From Melieria omissa (taxonomy: Eukaryota; Arthropoda; Insecta; Diptera; Ulidiidae), in NCBI GenBank assembly GCA_963971225.1, contig OZ020267.1, positions 123,001,891 through 123,065,890 of the forward strand: DNA of 64,000 nt, read 5' to 3'. The notes under the pieces are model-generated. The model had not been told where the DNA came from and did not search any database. It saw nothing but the letters and a program-made list of their open reading frames with translations. Both the position numbers and the translations under genes were made by a program. Each line of letters begins with the position of its first letter. The stretch's first letter is position 1. This document shows positions 1-11,064 of the stretch, piece after piece.

Positions 1-912
1 TTGAGCGGAGTAGGTTTCGGCTACCCCTTGTGATCGCAGCTTACTGATGTCCAGCTTTCTTCGCAAACTAGGTTGTGCGGTCTTCGCTGCGCAAAGACGC
101 ATGCGTACCTTGGCTGCAACAAGGTAGTGGTCCGAGTCGATGTTGGGTCCTCGGAACGTGCGCACATCTAGAATGCTAGAAGCATGCCTTCCATCAATCA
201 CAATGTGATCAATCTGGTTGCGGGTGGATTGATCGGGGGATAACCAGGTGGCCTTGTGGATATCGAGGTGCTGGAATCTGGTGTTACTAACTACCATGTT
301 TCGTGCCGCGGCGAAATCGATCAGCCTCAGACCGTTGTTCGAAGTGGTCCCATGGAGGCTGAACTGCCCGACTGTGGAGCCAAAGATGCCTTCTCGCCCG
401 ACCTTTGCGTTGAAGTCCCCGAGGACAATTTTGACGTCATGGGCCGGGCACCTGTCGTAGACGTCCTCGAGCTTCGCATAGAAGGCATCCTTGGTCGCAT
501 CGTCCTTCTCTTCCGTCGGGGCGTGCGCGCAAATCAGGCTGATGCTAAAGTATTTAGCTTTGATGCGGATCGAAGCCAGCCGATCGTTCACCGGAGTGAA
601 CCGAGAGACGTGTTGGCGAAGTCTCTTGCTGACCACAAATCCGCAGCCAAATTCGCGCTTCTCCGCATGGCAGCTGTAGTAGATATCGCAGTCTGCTCGC
701 TTGGAGCAACCTTGTCCTGTCCATCGCATTTCCTGGATGGCGGTGATGTCAGCCTTACATTTCGTGAGGGCTTCCGCCAGTTGGATAGAGGCACCTTCCC
801 TATAGAGGGTCCGGACATTCCAGGTGCATATCCTCAAATCATGGTCCTTGAATCGTTTGCTGTGGTCGTCAACATTGTGGGTTCCTTCCGAGGCTTGCTT
901 TTTGGCTTTCAT
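1..912 (-). CDS. RTE-type LINE ORF, N-terminal endonuclease (partial)
   Basis: Read on the minus strand from an ATG at 912, the frame is open for all 304 codons to the window edge. It encodes an apurinic-type endonuclease (exonuclease-endonuclease-phosphatase fold) of a non-LTR retrotransposon, which nicks target DNA to prime reverse transcription. Visible motifs: TWNVRT around residues 30-35 (catalytic Asn32), AIQEMRW with Glu61, GDFNAKVG near 165-172, NQIDH near 214, and SDH at 260-262. The order and spacing fit RTE/BovB-like LINEs, whose endonuclease leads straight into reverse transcriptase, here presumably beyond position 1. No stop or frameshift is visible, so this copy may be young. 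Similar proteins are often misannotated as craniofacial development protein 2. The start is the first in-frame ATG after a leader that is shared with 60723-60960. Confidence 0.85.
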   Translation of the reverse strand, partial: MKAKKQASEGTHNVDDHSKRFKDHDLRICTWNVRTLYREGASIQLAEALTKCKADITAIQEMRWTGQGCSKRADCDIYYSCHAEKREFGCGFVVSKRLRQHVSRFTPVNDRLASIRIKAKYFSISLICAHAPTEEKDDATKDAFYAKLEDVYDRCPAHDVKIVLGDFNAKVGREGIFGSTVGQFSLHGTTSNNGLRLIDFAAARNMVVSNTRFQHLDIHKATWLSPDQSTRNQIDHIVIDGRHASSILDVRTFRGPNIDSDHYLVAAKVRMRLCAAKTAQPSLRRKLDISKLRSQGVAETYSAQ

Positions 913-1150
913 TGGTATTTGGTTTTCCGTGGCGGGCACCAAACCCTGCGCACAACCCAAATTTTAAGTCCTGGGGATAGGACTCGCTGCACACATTAGT
1001 TCACTATTCAGCGGATGCCAAATAGCTATCCAGAAGGGCCGCGCGGAGGCTGTGCATCAGCTTGGATTGGACAGGGACAAGGATCGTTCTGGCGTTCGCC
1101 AGGTTGAACGCAATCAGAGACTTTACCTTGTATGTCCGCTCCCTTCCTTC
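913..1150 (-). mobile_element. 5' leader of the RTE-type LINE
   Basis: This stretch lies directly upstream of the LINE ATG on the minus strand. It aligns over almost its whole length with 60723-60960, for example the blocks ttcactattcagcgg and gccaggttgaacgcaatcag. Two copies sharing non-coding sequence exactly up to the start codon is what a LINE 5' UTR and promoter would give. The outer limit near 1150 is set by where the similarity fades and is approximate. Confidence 0.7.
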
Positions 1151-1935
1151 TAGCTGACTCTGCTGCAGGTTAAAAAACATTTCCTTGGATTGAATTAAGC
1201 AATTGGACGATCGAAAGCTTGATCCAGCGATGCCATCAAGGTTATATGTTCTAATTATAGAACTCTGAGATGTACGACTGCTCTAATGACCGGACATGAA
1301 GTCTTCCTGCTAATCTCAATCTTACTAACGAAGTTGCCTGTAGACTATATCTATGGACGAGATAGTTGCGAGAAGAAGCTTATTATAAATTAGGGATATA
1401 AAATCCCGCATTGATTACCCAGTATGCAGATTACTGTATTATTGTATAGAATGAAACCAATTCTGATGGCAGTTAATTCCTAATGGGTTAAGCTTTCTGC
1501 GTGTTTGAATGAGAACAGTGAACAATGATTCTTGAATTGCATTTTATCTGTACAAAAAACGCGTTAAAGAATTCAAATTTCACTAGAATTTCTGTTATGA
1601 ATATCCGATTCATAAACATCATAATTATGACAGCGGCACACGCGTCGACATCAGCAATTATGCGGGTGACGGATATGCAAACGCTTCGCAGTAACAATTG
1701 ACTGGCAGCATAACCCAGTAAGCAACAATGAAGTGGTTGTCTTTAAGTTGTCTGCTTGTTCACAGTTTATGGACAATTATTTATATTCAGCAACCTTTTG
1801 TTTGTTGCTTCTAAATGTAGCTAGAGTAGGAATAAAATAATGAAACACACAGCCAGACTGCCGGACCCCGTACAGCTTAAAGAAAACGCTAGCCCGCCGA
1901 TACGCATTTGGCCTTATTTGGGTTCTTGAACCTAG
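1151..1935. other. unassigned sequence
   Basis: AT-rich sequence between the LINE leader and the TA-flanked MITE. No reading frame with a recognisable domain and no repeat structure was seen. Confidence 0.5.
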
Positions 1936-1937
1936 TA

Positions 1938-2157
1938 CAGTCGTGTCTGGGTATAGTGAACCCCCTATATAGTGAACACCACGATATAGTGAACACCCAC
2001 ATTTTGACATCGAGCCCATAAATAAGGAAAACAAATGTCAAGCAAAAAACAAAAAGTGTTTTTTGAGCAAATAAAACGAGTTTTTGAACAAAAATGTTAA
2101 CCTCAATATTGTAAACAGACTTTGCAATAATTAGTTCACTATATCCAGACACCACTG
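1938..2157. mobile_element. TA-flanked MITE, Tc1/pogo type
   Basis: The ends are inverted: CAGTCGTGTCTGGGTATAG at the left and, on the other strand, CAGTGGTGTCTGGATATAG at the right. TA lies outside both (1936-1937 and 2158-2159). CAGT-type termini with TA duplications are the hallmark of Tc1/mariner/pogo elements. The motif atatagtgaac recurs three times near the left end. The element is 220 bp with no transposase, so it is non-autonomous. Confidence 0.75.
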
Positions 2158-2159
2158 TA

Positions 2160-2376
2160 TTCTGTAAAATCTGTATTAGGTGTAAATCCTTATTGCATCA
2201 ATTGTCTGCCGAACCGAGAGTGACCAAAATGGCTACCAACCGCGAACAATATCGACTCATGATAACGCCTGAGTTGTGCGACATATGTATCATATGTGGA
2301 CCTAGATGACATGTGATGCCAACAAATGCATCAGAATTGCTGTAAGGAAATTTGGACAAATCGCTAAAGCTCCTCC
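2160..2376. other. unassigned sequence
   Basis: About 220 bp between two DNA elements with no coding or repeat signal that I can identify. Confidence 0.4.
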
Positions 2377-3362
2377 TTAACTCTCCGATGCCCAACAAGG
2401 TCCGTAGGGACCTATGGCGTTTTAAAATATCCGGCATTTCAATACGTTCGGAGTGATGAGCTGGAAACTTTATGACTTCTATAAATGGATTATTTAGAAG
2501 CTGTTAAAATAGATTTGGCCGCGATTGCATGTATTTTACCACCAAAATTATCGCATTGAAGTTATTTCGGGCGTCGATGCCCGACAAGGTCCGCAAGGAC
2601 CTTGTAGGTAGTTCCATGTAATTTGCTCTTATTTTTTGTTAGTAACTATAAATAGTTAGTGCCAAATATTGATAGCAGCACAATTTCAAATAAATCCTTG
2701 AAATTAAAATACGTACGGTGATTGGGATCAAATTGATATGCCGCCGTACGCGCTTTCAACAACTGAGCATGAGTGAACAACCAGCAGTAATGTAGACTTT
2801 GGTCAAATATTTGGAAAACAATGAAGAACCTTATTCATTCACTGAGGAGACAAATTACGAAGATTTCTTGCCATACGATGAAACATATGATGCTGAAGTT
2901 GAACTGAATGTCCCTCTGGCGGATGAAGCTGCCTCCGACGACGATGATCAAACTCCATTATCAATTTGATAATGGCTGAGGGTATTGCCTAAGTATATAT
3001 AAAAACGATGGAAAACAGAATACAAATAAAAATAAATTTATACAAAAACCCATTACTCTAAAAAAAAATGCCATACTTGCAGCGGCCTGGATGCATGAGC
3101 TGCTAAAGCAAAGTTAGGCAACTAAATGCAATTATTTTGTACTGTATACGTTTTTGCCTATCTGTCTGTAGTAACAAATACACATGTGTTTACTAAAAAA
3201 TATACACGAAGCTTAAGTTTTTGGCTCTCCAAACACATCTACACACATTTTTAACCCTACATTATGAAATTACACATCTTATATGCAATTTTACATAAAA
3301 GGTCCCTGGGGACCTTGTTGGGCTTTGACGTATAAACAAATTATTGGTTATCCGAGTGTTAA
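2377..3362. mobile_element. piggyBac-like remnant flanked by TTAA
   Basis: TTAA occurs at 2377-2380 and 3359-3362. Reading inward, the left end is CTCTCCGATGCCCAACAAGG followed by TCC..GGACC. The right end, read on the minus strand, is CACTCGGATA, about 25 extra bases, then GCCCAACAAGG and the palindrome GGTCCCCAGGGACC. A third copy of the palindromic motif sits at 2577-2603 (GACAAGGTCCGCAAGGACCT). TTAA targets, C-starting ends and subterminal palindromes are typical of piggyBac-type elements. An acidic reading frame at 2769-2969 fits the N-terminus of such a transposase. The TIRs match only about 7 of 10 bases at the tips, so the exact ends are tentative. Confidence 0.5.
2769..2969 (+). pseudogene. 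remnant acidic N-terminus, possible piggyBac transposase
   Basis: The frame has 66 sense and nonsense codons ending TGA, starting MSEQPAVM and interrupted by TAG at 2793-2795. The rest is strongly acidic, with runs such as NNEEPYSFTEE and ASDDDDQ. PiggyBac transposases typically begin with an acidic, disordered segment, and this one lies inside a TTAA-bounded element. No catalytic-domain sequence remains. The functional name rests on context and composition only. Confidence 0.35.
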
Positions 3363-5504
3363 AGCCTCAAGTAAATCGAGTTATAATTTGACATTAGAAC
3401 GTGTAGAATTCCGTAAATGATCAAATTGGCAATGCAACTTGACAGCTTTTATGCGACACTTTGCAATTTTCATTAAAGTCAAATGGGACAGCGAACTTTT
3501 GGCAACTGTGGCTTTTATGGTTTTTATACTCGTCCTTCTAGGATGCATTTAATGTCTTTGCCGACAACTGCAGCGCACTATGCGCCAAACGGTATTAATT
3601 GTTGTGCGTGTGTGTGTGTGGGTGTTGGGGTGACTGGGCTGCGGCATTGAGAATACCTGGAATTAATGTTGTGTGCAAAGGAACAGTTAATTTCTTTGTT
3701 GTGCTTTTTATGGGCCCCGCGTTAGGAAAACACACACACACGCACACATGCCTAGGCAGCAACTTGAATGTGCTTTTTGCCGTATATCGAAAGTGCGTTT
3801 ACGGCGGGCATTCTCGATTTGGAAACTTTAAGACATCGAACCAGACGTGGACGTGTAGATGCTTTGTTTTTGGATAATTCCAAAAACCCTTTGATGTTCC
3901 AGCTCCAACAATAGCAAATAAATTCGCTTTACAACGTGTTAATTGGAAATCTCTGTTGAGTGGCGTCGCTGGACCGTGGCTCATATTATCCGAATGCACT
4001 GCTCCGGCGTCTCATTGGCGACTTTTGTTGCACACACACACACAAATTGACGCCCGCAAACATTAAAGCCATAACGTAAATATTCTTCTTCGAATTCCAC
4101 GAATATGAACATTACCCTATATTTTCATTCAAAAACCACGAAATACGGCGGTGTCGCTTTTGTATACACGGCGCGGAACTTTCAAGTTGGCAGCACTCCA
4201 TCCCATCCCATAGTTGCCAGCTGTAAGTGTGTGTAAACACTTGTTGTATCATCGGGCTGGCAACATGGCAACACTGCCCAGCCATGGCAGCGCGCGCTGT
4301 CATCACTGACAAGTGTGTGTAAAAATGTTTAGACGTTCAAGTATTCGACTTTGGCATTGTTTGGATTTTGACTTTGTAAAACTTAAACAGGCGTCAATGT
4401 TTTTTGTGTATTTCCTAATTTTTTTCCGGGATTAGTTTGCTTGTTCGGCCAATTAACAAATGTCCATTGCCATTAACAATGCCGAATCAGACAACACACA
4501 ACTCAAGTAAAACAATATGAATTGATTTTTCGTGTCGGACCAAAACGTCGCTTTCCATTTTGTCGGCCGGTTTCCGCCCGAATTCGTAGAAGCGCCATTC
4601 AAATTATGGCCGCAATTGACATTTGAATTTTCACCTCGCACGCCATGCAAACATTTGATTTCACGACCAATTTGCCCCCAATTATGACAGCATTTAGCAA
4701 GCTGCTCCTCAAGTTCTGCGCTCAGTTGTGCCGCCGACACTGAACTGCAGCTCGCCAAGTTTATGGCCGAAACGCGTGTCACAACAATATTCAATGCAAA
4801 CTCTTTGCAAGGGGTTAGCGTTTTGCGGCGCGACATGACATTTAGTAGCAATTTTCCGCAACATTTAACAAATCAGTCAAGTTACCACTCGCGCGCTTCG
4901 GGCTGGTGGCGACATTGGGGTTAAATGCCAATTTATAGCTCGCCGGCTAATATGAACTACAGAAACGCTATTTTCGAACTGCTGGTGCTGCCAGTGAGTC
5001 AGCTGTTTATTTGTTTGCTCACGGCAGGCACTGCCCCTACCCGTTCCACTCCAGCTCACAACTCCAAAGTATTTGTGATTCACTTTCTAACTGCGGGGGT
5101 TCGATGAGGGCGCAGTGCTAAAAGAAAAGGTTGCTATCTCCCTGAACATGATTGTTTACATAATCAAAATTCATAAATACATAAATATTAGGGCTATTAA
5201 CAAATGCCTCGTTATTATTCTGCCAACTCGATTGCAATTCTATAATTTAATACAAAGCTTCTCAACCGGTTCGGGTGTGTCCCGTCACCCGCGCAAGAAG
5301 ATTTCACTCCTTCTAAATTGAGTTTATTGCAGAGTTTTTAATTTTGGCGTAACTGTCTGCTGTTATGAAAAATATTTTATTCTAAATTTTTCATTTTTTA
5401 TAAATATTTTATAATATTTTTTGAAGAATTTCGCATTTGACTATCTTTTTCAGCTTTCGTAGAGTTGCGAAAATTAAAGTATTTACAGTTTATCTTCTGG
5501 CTTA
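3363..5504. other. unassigned, probably intergenic
   Basis: No supported gene. There are small CA/GT microsatellites near 3603-3620, 3728-3745 and 4032-4043. The block from about 4450 to 5100 is richer in GC and open in several frames, but shows no domain, codon periodicity or splice structure that I can defend. Confidence 0.5.
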
Positions 5505-5506
5505 TA

Positions 5507-6740
5507 CAGGGGTTTCCAACAAGAGGTGTTATTTTCGTATTCAAAGAAAAATTCCATTTTTTGAGCTAAATGATCGGATGTTTATTTCATAATAAAGAGG
5601 AAGGTATGCCGTTAATAATGAAAAACAACATCAGCCAAATATCCTTTTCATGAAATTTTCCATAACCAAATCGCAAAGTGGCTGCCCTATGTCCTCGATA
5701 GCCTCACGAATTCTATCTTTGAGGTCTTGAATCGACGCTGGTCTGTTGGCGTACACCTTATCTTTCACGTGGCCCAAAGGAAGAAGTCGCAAGGTGTTAA
5801 ATCACAAGATCTCGGTGGCCAATTGTGATTACCTCTTCCAGAGATAACACGGTCCGGAAACTTTTCCCGTAAAAGAGCAATGGTTTCGTTGCTTGTGTGG
5901 CACGTAGCGCTGTCTTGTTGAAAGTAAACGTTGTCCAGATCAATACCATCCAACTCCGACCATAAAAAATCATTAATCATCTCTCGATAGCGCAATCGAT
6001 TCACCATAACTGTTGATCCATCCTCATTTTCGAAAAAGTAAGGCCCAATGACCCCGCCGGACCATAAACCGCACCAAACAGTCACACGTTGAGGATGGAG
6101 AGGCTTCTCAACAATAACTCTTGGGTTTTCCGAGCCCCAGATGCGACAATTTAGCTTGTTGACGTAGCCACCGAGGTGGAAATGGGCCTCATCAGTCAAG
6201 ATGATTTTTCGATGGAATTCCGGATCATTTCCATGCATTTCAAGGACCCAATCAGCAAAGACACGACGTTGTTGATGATCGGTCGACTTGAGTTCTTGTG
6301 TTAACTGAACTTTATAAGCCTTAAGACCCAAGTTTTTATGCAAAATTCAGTGTAATGACGTTTTTGGAATGCCCAATTCCAAAGAACGACGAGGAATCGA
6401 CAAACCTGGGTTTTCTTCAACACTTTGGGCTACAGCAGCAATATTCTCAGTTGTTCTTGAGCGACGTGCACGGGTTTTATTCTTCACATCACTAACTTGT
6501 CCCAACAGCTCGAATTTTTCCACCAATTTTTGTATTGCGGTCCGACAAGGTGCTTCACGACGACCCAAAAATGCTTTAGTTTTGCGAACTGTGACTGCAA
6601 GATTTTCACAATTTTTGTAGTGAATTTTAATCATTTCAAAGCGTTGTTGAAGCGTGTATCGTTAAAGAATAAAAGCTTCAAAATTTACAGCTACCGAAAT
6701 ACCGGGTGATGAAAATAACACCTCTTATTGGAAACCCCTA
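5507..6740 (-). mobile_element. rosa-type (DD41D) mariner-like element
   Basis: The ends are inverted repeats: left CAGGGGTTTCCAACAAGAGG and, read inward from the right, TAGGGGTTTCCAATAAGAGG, continuing with tgttattttc on both sides. TA flanks both ends (5505-5506, 6741-6742). The 1234-bp element encodes one transposase on the minus strand, broken at two places. The DD41D catalytic spacing places it near the rosa family, first described from Ceratitis rosa. Confidence 0.85.
5631..6634 (-). pseudogene. DD41D transposase, two inactivating lesions
   Basis: Cut-and-paste transposase of the IS630-Tc1-mariner group. The N-terminal helix-turn-helix part runs from 6634 and is interrupted by an in-frame TGA at 6347-6349, where a Trp is expected. 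The same frame then continues through ILTDEAHFHL (first Asp), YFQQDSATCH (second Asp) and DLTPCDFFLW (third Asp). I count 41 residues between the second and third acidic residues. Immediately after FFLW a single base is missing in the G run at about 5771-5776; the tail then continues in the next frame to a TGA at 5631-5633. No ATG lies upstream in frame before a stop, so the original start may also be lost. This copy cannot make a full protein, but it is otherwise well preserved. Confidence 0.85.
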
Positions 6741-6742
6741 TA

Positions 6743-8075
6743 TATGTATGGCCGTTTTGTTTTATAAAAATGTTCATTTGTTAATACAAATTAGTAATTC
6801 GAACTCAAGGCAGAAAACAATACTGCTGCATGTTGGTATTGATAAGTGATTTTCAAAAATTATGCCTGAAAAACTTTCCTTTCAACTTGTAAAGAAAGTA
6901 AATTGTCCTATTTTTTCGCATTAGTGAGCAAAACAATCATTTTAATATCTGCTATCAAACACTCTTTAATAAATGTTTTAGTACCCATACGTCAGTGAAG
7001 GAGTGAACAACTTGCAATCTTTTCATCTTTTCAACGATTGAATAGATTTGAATGTATTTCTGTCAGGCATAGATAGTTAGATGCATTCGTGGGCCATGTC
7101 AAAAGCAGAAAAACTACCACGTACCAGTATCTTAATTTACACCGTCCAATTCTGCCCTTCTTCCCTCATAGCAATTGTGAATGCCGCCAGTACAATTACA
7201 ACATTACAGCAAACGTGTTGCCACCGGTCGTTTCGCTCTTATCACGTTTAGGTATGCAATTCCACTTTCATGTCCATGAGTTTTGCGTATCCTTCAATTG
7301 AAATTGTCCTCGCAATTTCAATTCTTCAGTTCCTTTGGCACCATTCGACTGCACATTCGAGCGCTTTAATTGCGTAGCGTACGCATCTTTAAACAAGATA
7401 ACGACTTCGATGCGTCACGAGTTCATTGATTTTCATAGCCGACATGATACAAGTTTACGACCACCTCGACCATTTCGGTCTGCTACGTGAGTCAGGAGTA
7501 CTTGAATTCGTAATGGTGGAGCTAATCTAAAATGTAAAAGTGCACCGATACACCGACCAACGCACATGCAAACCTGCATACCTACAATTGCATAGTACAA
7601 ATATACCTTTTCCACAAATGCACCTAAAGTCTTCACTATCTGCTAAAGTATTCGCGTAAATTCAATGAAGCAAAATAATTCGCTCGGGTTGATTAGTGCA
7701 ACGGACTCTCGTTATTCATAAAATTGGGTCTTCTATATAGACGGTTCATGGAATTGCTTGAAAAGTAAACCAATTTAAACACTAAAGAATGAGCATAGTT
7801 CTACATATTGTGGTATGTAGATACAAAAGTGGTTTTAATGTGACATAAGGTGGTCTTATAAATTCTGTCGATTCCATTACTGAGTCGCAATGTGTTAATT
7901 TGGGATAGCAACACAACTGAAGTAGCTGAAAACGAGCGACAGCAGAATAAATTCCGACTAGACTGGAATGAATCTGGGCTAACAGTGGGTGAATTTGATT
8001 TGTAGGAATTCGAGTTGCTAAAGTCCGGCCGCAAAATAAAAATTTCAGATTTTCTACCTTTCAAGCACCAAATTA
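6743..8075. other. unassigned sequence
   Basis: AT-rich sequence without recognisable coding, repeat or RNA features. Short open frames here have no domain signature. Confidence 0.5.
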
Positions 8076-8471
8076 TTTGCAATGAAATTTTTACACGTGA
8101 TCACGGAAATTTTGGGTTTTAACATACTTACTCTTCAAGAAAATTCTATATAAATTGTCAAGGATATAAAGGATAAAAATTTGCAAAAGGAACTTTTTCA
8201 TATCCTTTTTCATAATCCTTACAAATAGATAAAAAATCAATTTTATTTAAATTTTTGAGCCTTTTTTCTTTCATTTTTAAGGAGGTTAAGTATTTTGTTT
8301 CTTTTTTATACCAAAATTATATATATTTCAAAATGTTGAAGTCCTTTTAAAAGGACAAAAGATGTAGAAATGAAAAAATTAGTACGCAGTATTACTATGG
8401 TTGGTCTCTAGTTTTGCGTTCATATGGATTTTTTCTGGTGCGAAAAAGTTTTTTATTTTTGTCGCACTGTG
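8076..8471 (+). repeat. partial copy of the 29.35 kb DNA element
   Basis: From gcaatgaaat onward this aligns with 29630-29791 plus 30144-30359 of the larger copy. It includes the motif ggttttaacatacttactc and the palindrome GTCCTTTTAAAAGGAC at 8341-8356. The right end, read on the minus strand, starts CACAGTGCGACAAAAAT and matches the left terminal repeat of the other copy. The left half is missing. It shows what the site of the 29795-30140 insertion looks like when empty. Confidence 0.75.
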
Positions 8472-10815
8472 TTAACTTCTGAAAGACGGACCGCTTGTGT
8501 TAGTCGGATGATTCGTTTACGAGTTATGCGCTCATAACTGAAACAACCGGAAAAAATTAATGGTTTTCGAAAATTTTTCGAAAACGCTAAAATTTTTTGA
8601 TTTTCAGTTTTGTATTCAACGGGCCAAAGTTAGTCTGGAAAATACTTTTATTTGTAGTTGAATTTTTCGTGTCGAGTAGTGTAACCGAATGAATCGAATG
8701 AACGAGCAAATTAGAAGAACACAAATGCGGCTGTTCTACATTCCAAAACTGATAGCAATCTTCCCGAAAGACCCAATAAATAACCAAATATGAATAACAT
8801 CAGTTCCAGGTGGGCTTATCTGAAGTCAAGACAGTTGTTATCTGTGTTGTGGGCAGTGTGAAAAGGACGCTGCCGCGAGACACGAACACGATGAAAGGTG
8901 CCAACTGGACGGGACTGGCAGCAATCAGCGCTGACTGACTTTGCGGCAGATGTCGGAACTCCGCGCTGATGTGTTAAAAGAAAAGGTGCTGGAAAACACT
9001 CACGAACACACAAATACACAGCCCGAAACGATCAAGGCGGTATCGAAGTCAATCGCACGGAACTTTCGTTCGACCATCCCCGCGAAGAACACCTCGCAGC
9101 GAACACGGCGCCGACACTCATCGTCGGCAACATGTCATGATTTCGAGTTCTACTTTGGCAGTTGTGGCCATTCGGGTAATTGCCTGGTGCGGGTAGGTGT
9201 GCACGTTTCCAATATTATCTCCGTGGACGGATAATGGCAGCGGCCGAAGCCGAGCGGAAAATCCGCAGCACAGCATTGCGCCCGAACGAAAAGCATTTTT
9301 TGGATAATTTCGTTTCGTGAGTCAATATCACTGGCGCAAGCAGCTCCGCAGACATAGAACGCTGCACAGCGACCAGCGAGTGATGTGGTGTGGAAGACAA
9401 GACGAATGCGAAGCAACACAAATTGAAATGTTTGCATTTTTGTGTAAACACCAGCAAGAAGAATTTCAGAAAAATAAATTTAAAAAAAGCAACTGCAACG
9501 GCCAAAGCAAGAGACGTTGGCCTGCGGCGAGTGCGTACGCGCTGGCTTACGGACCTGCGTGTGGCAGTTGCTCAGAAGGAAAATCGGGAGTGCGTTTTCG
9601 TATATGTAAATATTTTCACTTGTGGTTGCTCGTGTAAAGAATGAAGCTGCGCTGCAGCGCACGAATGCGCACTCACAGTCGCACTCAAGACAATCATCAC
9701 TTTGGCAAATAAACAACAGACGCACAACGCGTCGCGCAGAGATTACAGTCCGGGCATGGCCCGCGCGTTCGAGCTGGGATTGTCAATTATCACTCAACTG
9801 TCAGTTGCAGTGGGTGACAGACAGACAGCTACAAGTTGTTGCTGTCGCACGCCTTTACTGCTGCTGCTGCTTCTTGCTCTCATTTGCAAGTTGGTTGCAT
9901 GCAACAATTGGCTTGCTCGACAGCGTGTGCGATGTTGTTGTCGTTACCGTTGCTGTTGCGTCAGTGCAATTTGTGGCGGCACGTTGCATGCTGCTGGCAA
10001 AGCTGTCACTGTTGCTGTGGCTGCCTTCATGCTAATGGCGCTCATGATGTAATCTCGTGTTGTGCGGAAACGATTTCAGTGATCATTAGCAATTCTCCAC
10101 GGTGCATCCTGTCGATTGCCTTTGAAGTGCTTTGTCGCGAAAATCCCATCATACATGATGTGCGTGTGTGCGGGAGTCGTCGCTAAAAATAACTCTCTCA
10201 GTGATGTGCTGACGCTGAAGAAATTTGCAATTTTTCGACGACACCATTTGTCAAATCCTAATTAACTGTCAATAAATCTGTGTGCGAATGTGCTGAGCGA
10301 AGCACGAAAATTTACGCAATATGCAACGAAATTCATTAAAAAGTTATTTAAAGAATAGTCATAAAAATCATTTTAATAGTTTTAGAGCACAACACAGGGT
10401 TATATTCGATTATCGAATATGCCAGAAGAATATTTTCTGAGCACTATGCAGCCATTACGCGAAGTTTTCATACTCCATCATTTATGCAGTCAGACATCTC
10501 AGTCTCAGTCAGCCATCCCAGGGAGGTTGTCATGCAATCGATAAAATTAATAAATAAAATTAAAATTAAATCACATAGCTAGATTTAAAGCTAGTTCCTC
10601 GATCCATCATGTATGCAGTCAGACATCTCAGTCTCAGTCAGCCAACCCTGAGAGCTTGTCATACAATCGGAACCAAAGCCAGTTACCCGCAACCGGCGTC
10701 GATAGTCCAACGGGTAGCGCGCTGGCTTCTCATACCGAGGCAATATGTCTTCTCTTTTACAGAGGCAGCCACTGTAACCTAACCTAAGCTAGAATTAAAT
10801 TCCACCAACTAATAA
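8472..10815. other. unassigned region upstream of the host exon
   Basis: GC content rises from about 8.8 kb. The stretch 9.0-10.2 kb is open in several overlapping frames on both strands, which suggests low-complexity composition more than coding. It could hold upstream promoter or alternative 5' UTR sequence of the gene beginning at 13409. No TATA or initiator could be assigned confidently. Confidence 0.4.
10475..10671 (+). repeat. direct duplication of about 67 bp
   Basis: Two near-identical units, 10475-10541 and 10604-10671, share cagtcagacatctcagtctc followed by agtcagcca. The separating sequence is AT-rich. After the second unit, 10690-10750 contains a tRNA-like string (gggtagcgcgctggcttctc), so a degenerate retroposon is possible. 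No tRNA fold was verified. Confidence 0.6.
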
Positions 10816-10819
10816 TTAA

Positions 10820-11060
10820 CACATTCGAGACGACGATTTTTTTCGAACACGGTCGACAGGAGCGAAATTTTATTTTTTTTTTATTGTATGCAGTAAAACC
10901 AATGCCAAATTTATTTTTCCTGTACTTTACAGATTTCATTAGTTCAAGAAAAATTTTATTTCGACGACTAGTTTACTCAGAATAACTGATAATTGCACAT
11001 TACTGTCTTATAGCCTCGGAAATCCATTGCACACACGGTGTGCAATCGGTCTCGAATGGG
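10820..11060 (+). mobile_element. TTAA-flanked MITE, copy 1
   Basis: TTAA duplications at 10816-10819 and 11061-11064 bound a 241-bp element. Its ends are CACATTCGAGACGACGA and, from the right, CCCATTCGAGACCGATTGC. A near-perfect inverted copy lies at 42626-42867. The right part holds the palindrome ATTGCACACACGGTGTGCAAT in its arms at 11026-11046. There is no coding capacity. The TTAA target and CCC-type end point to mobilisation by a piggyBac-type transposase (inference). Confidence 0.8.
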
Positions 11061-11064
11061 TTAA

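Noticed and set aside
256..999. 247-codon plus-strand frame
   Set aside because: It is antisense to an unbroken LINE endonuclease frame whose motifs are unmistakable on the minus strand.
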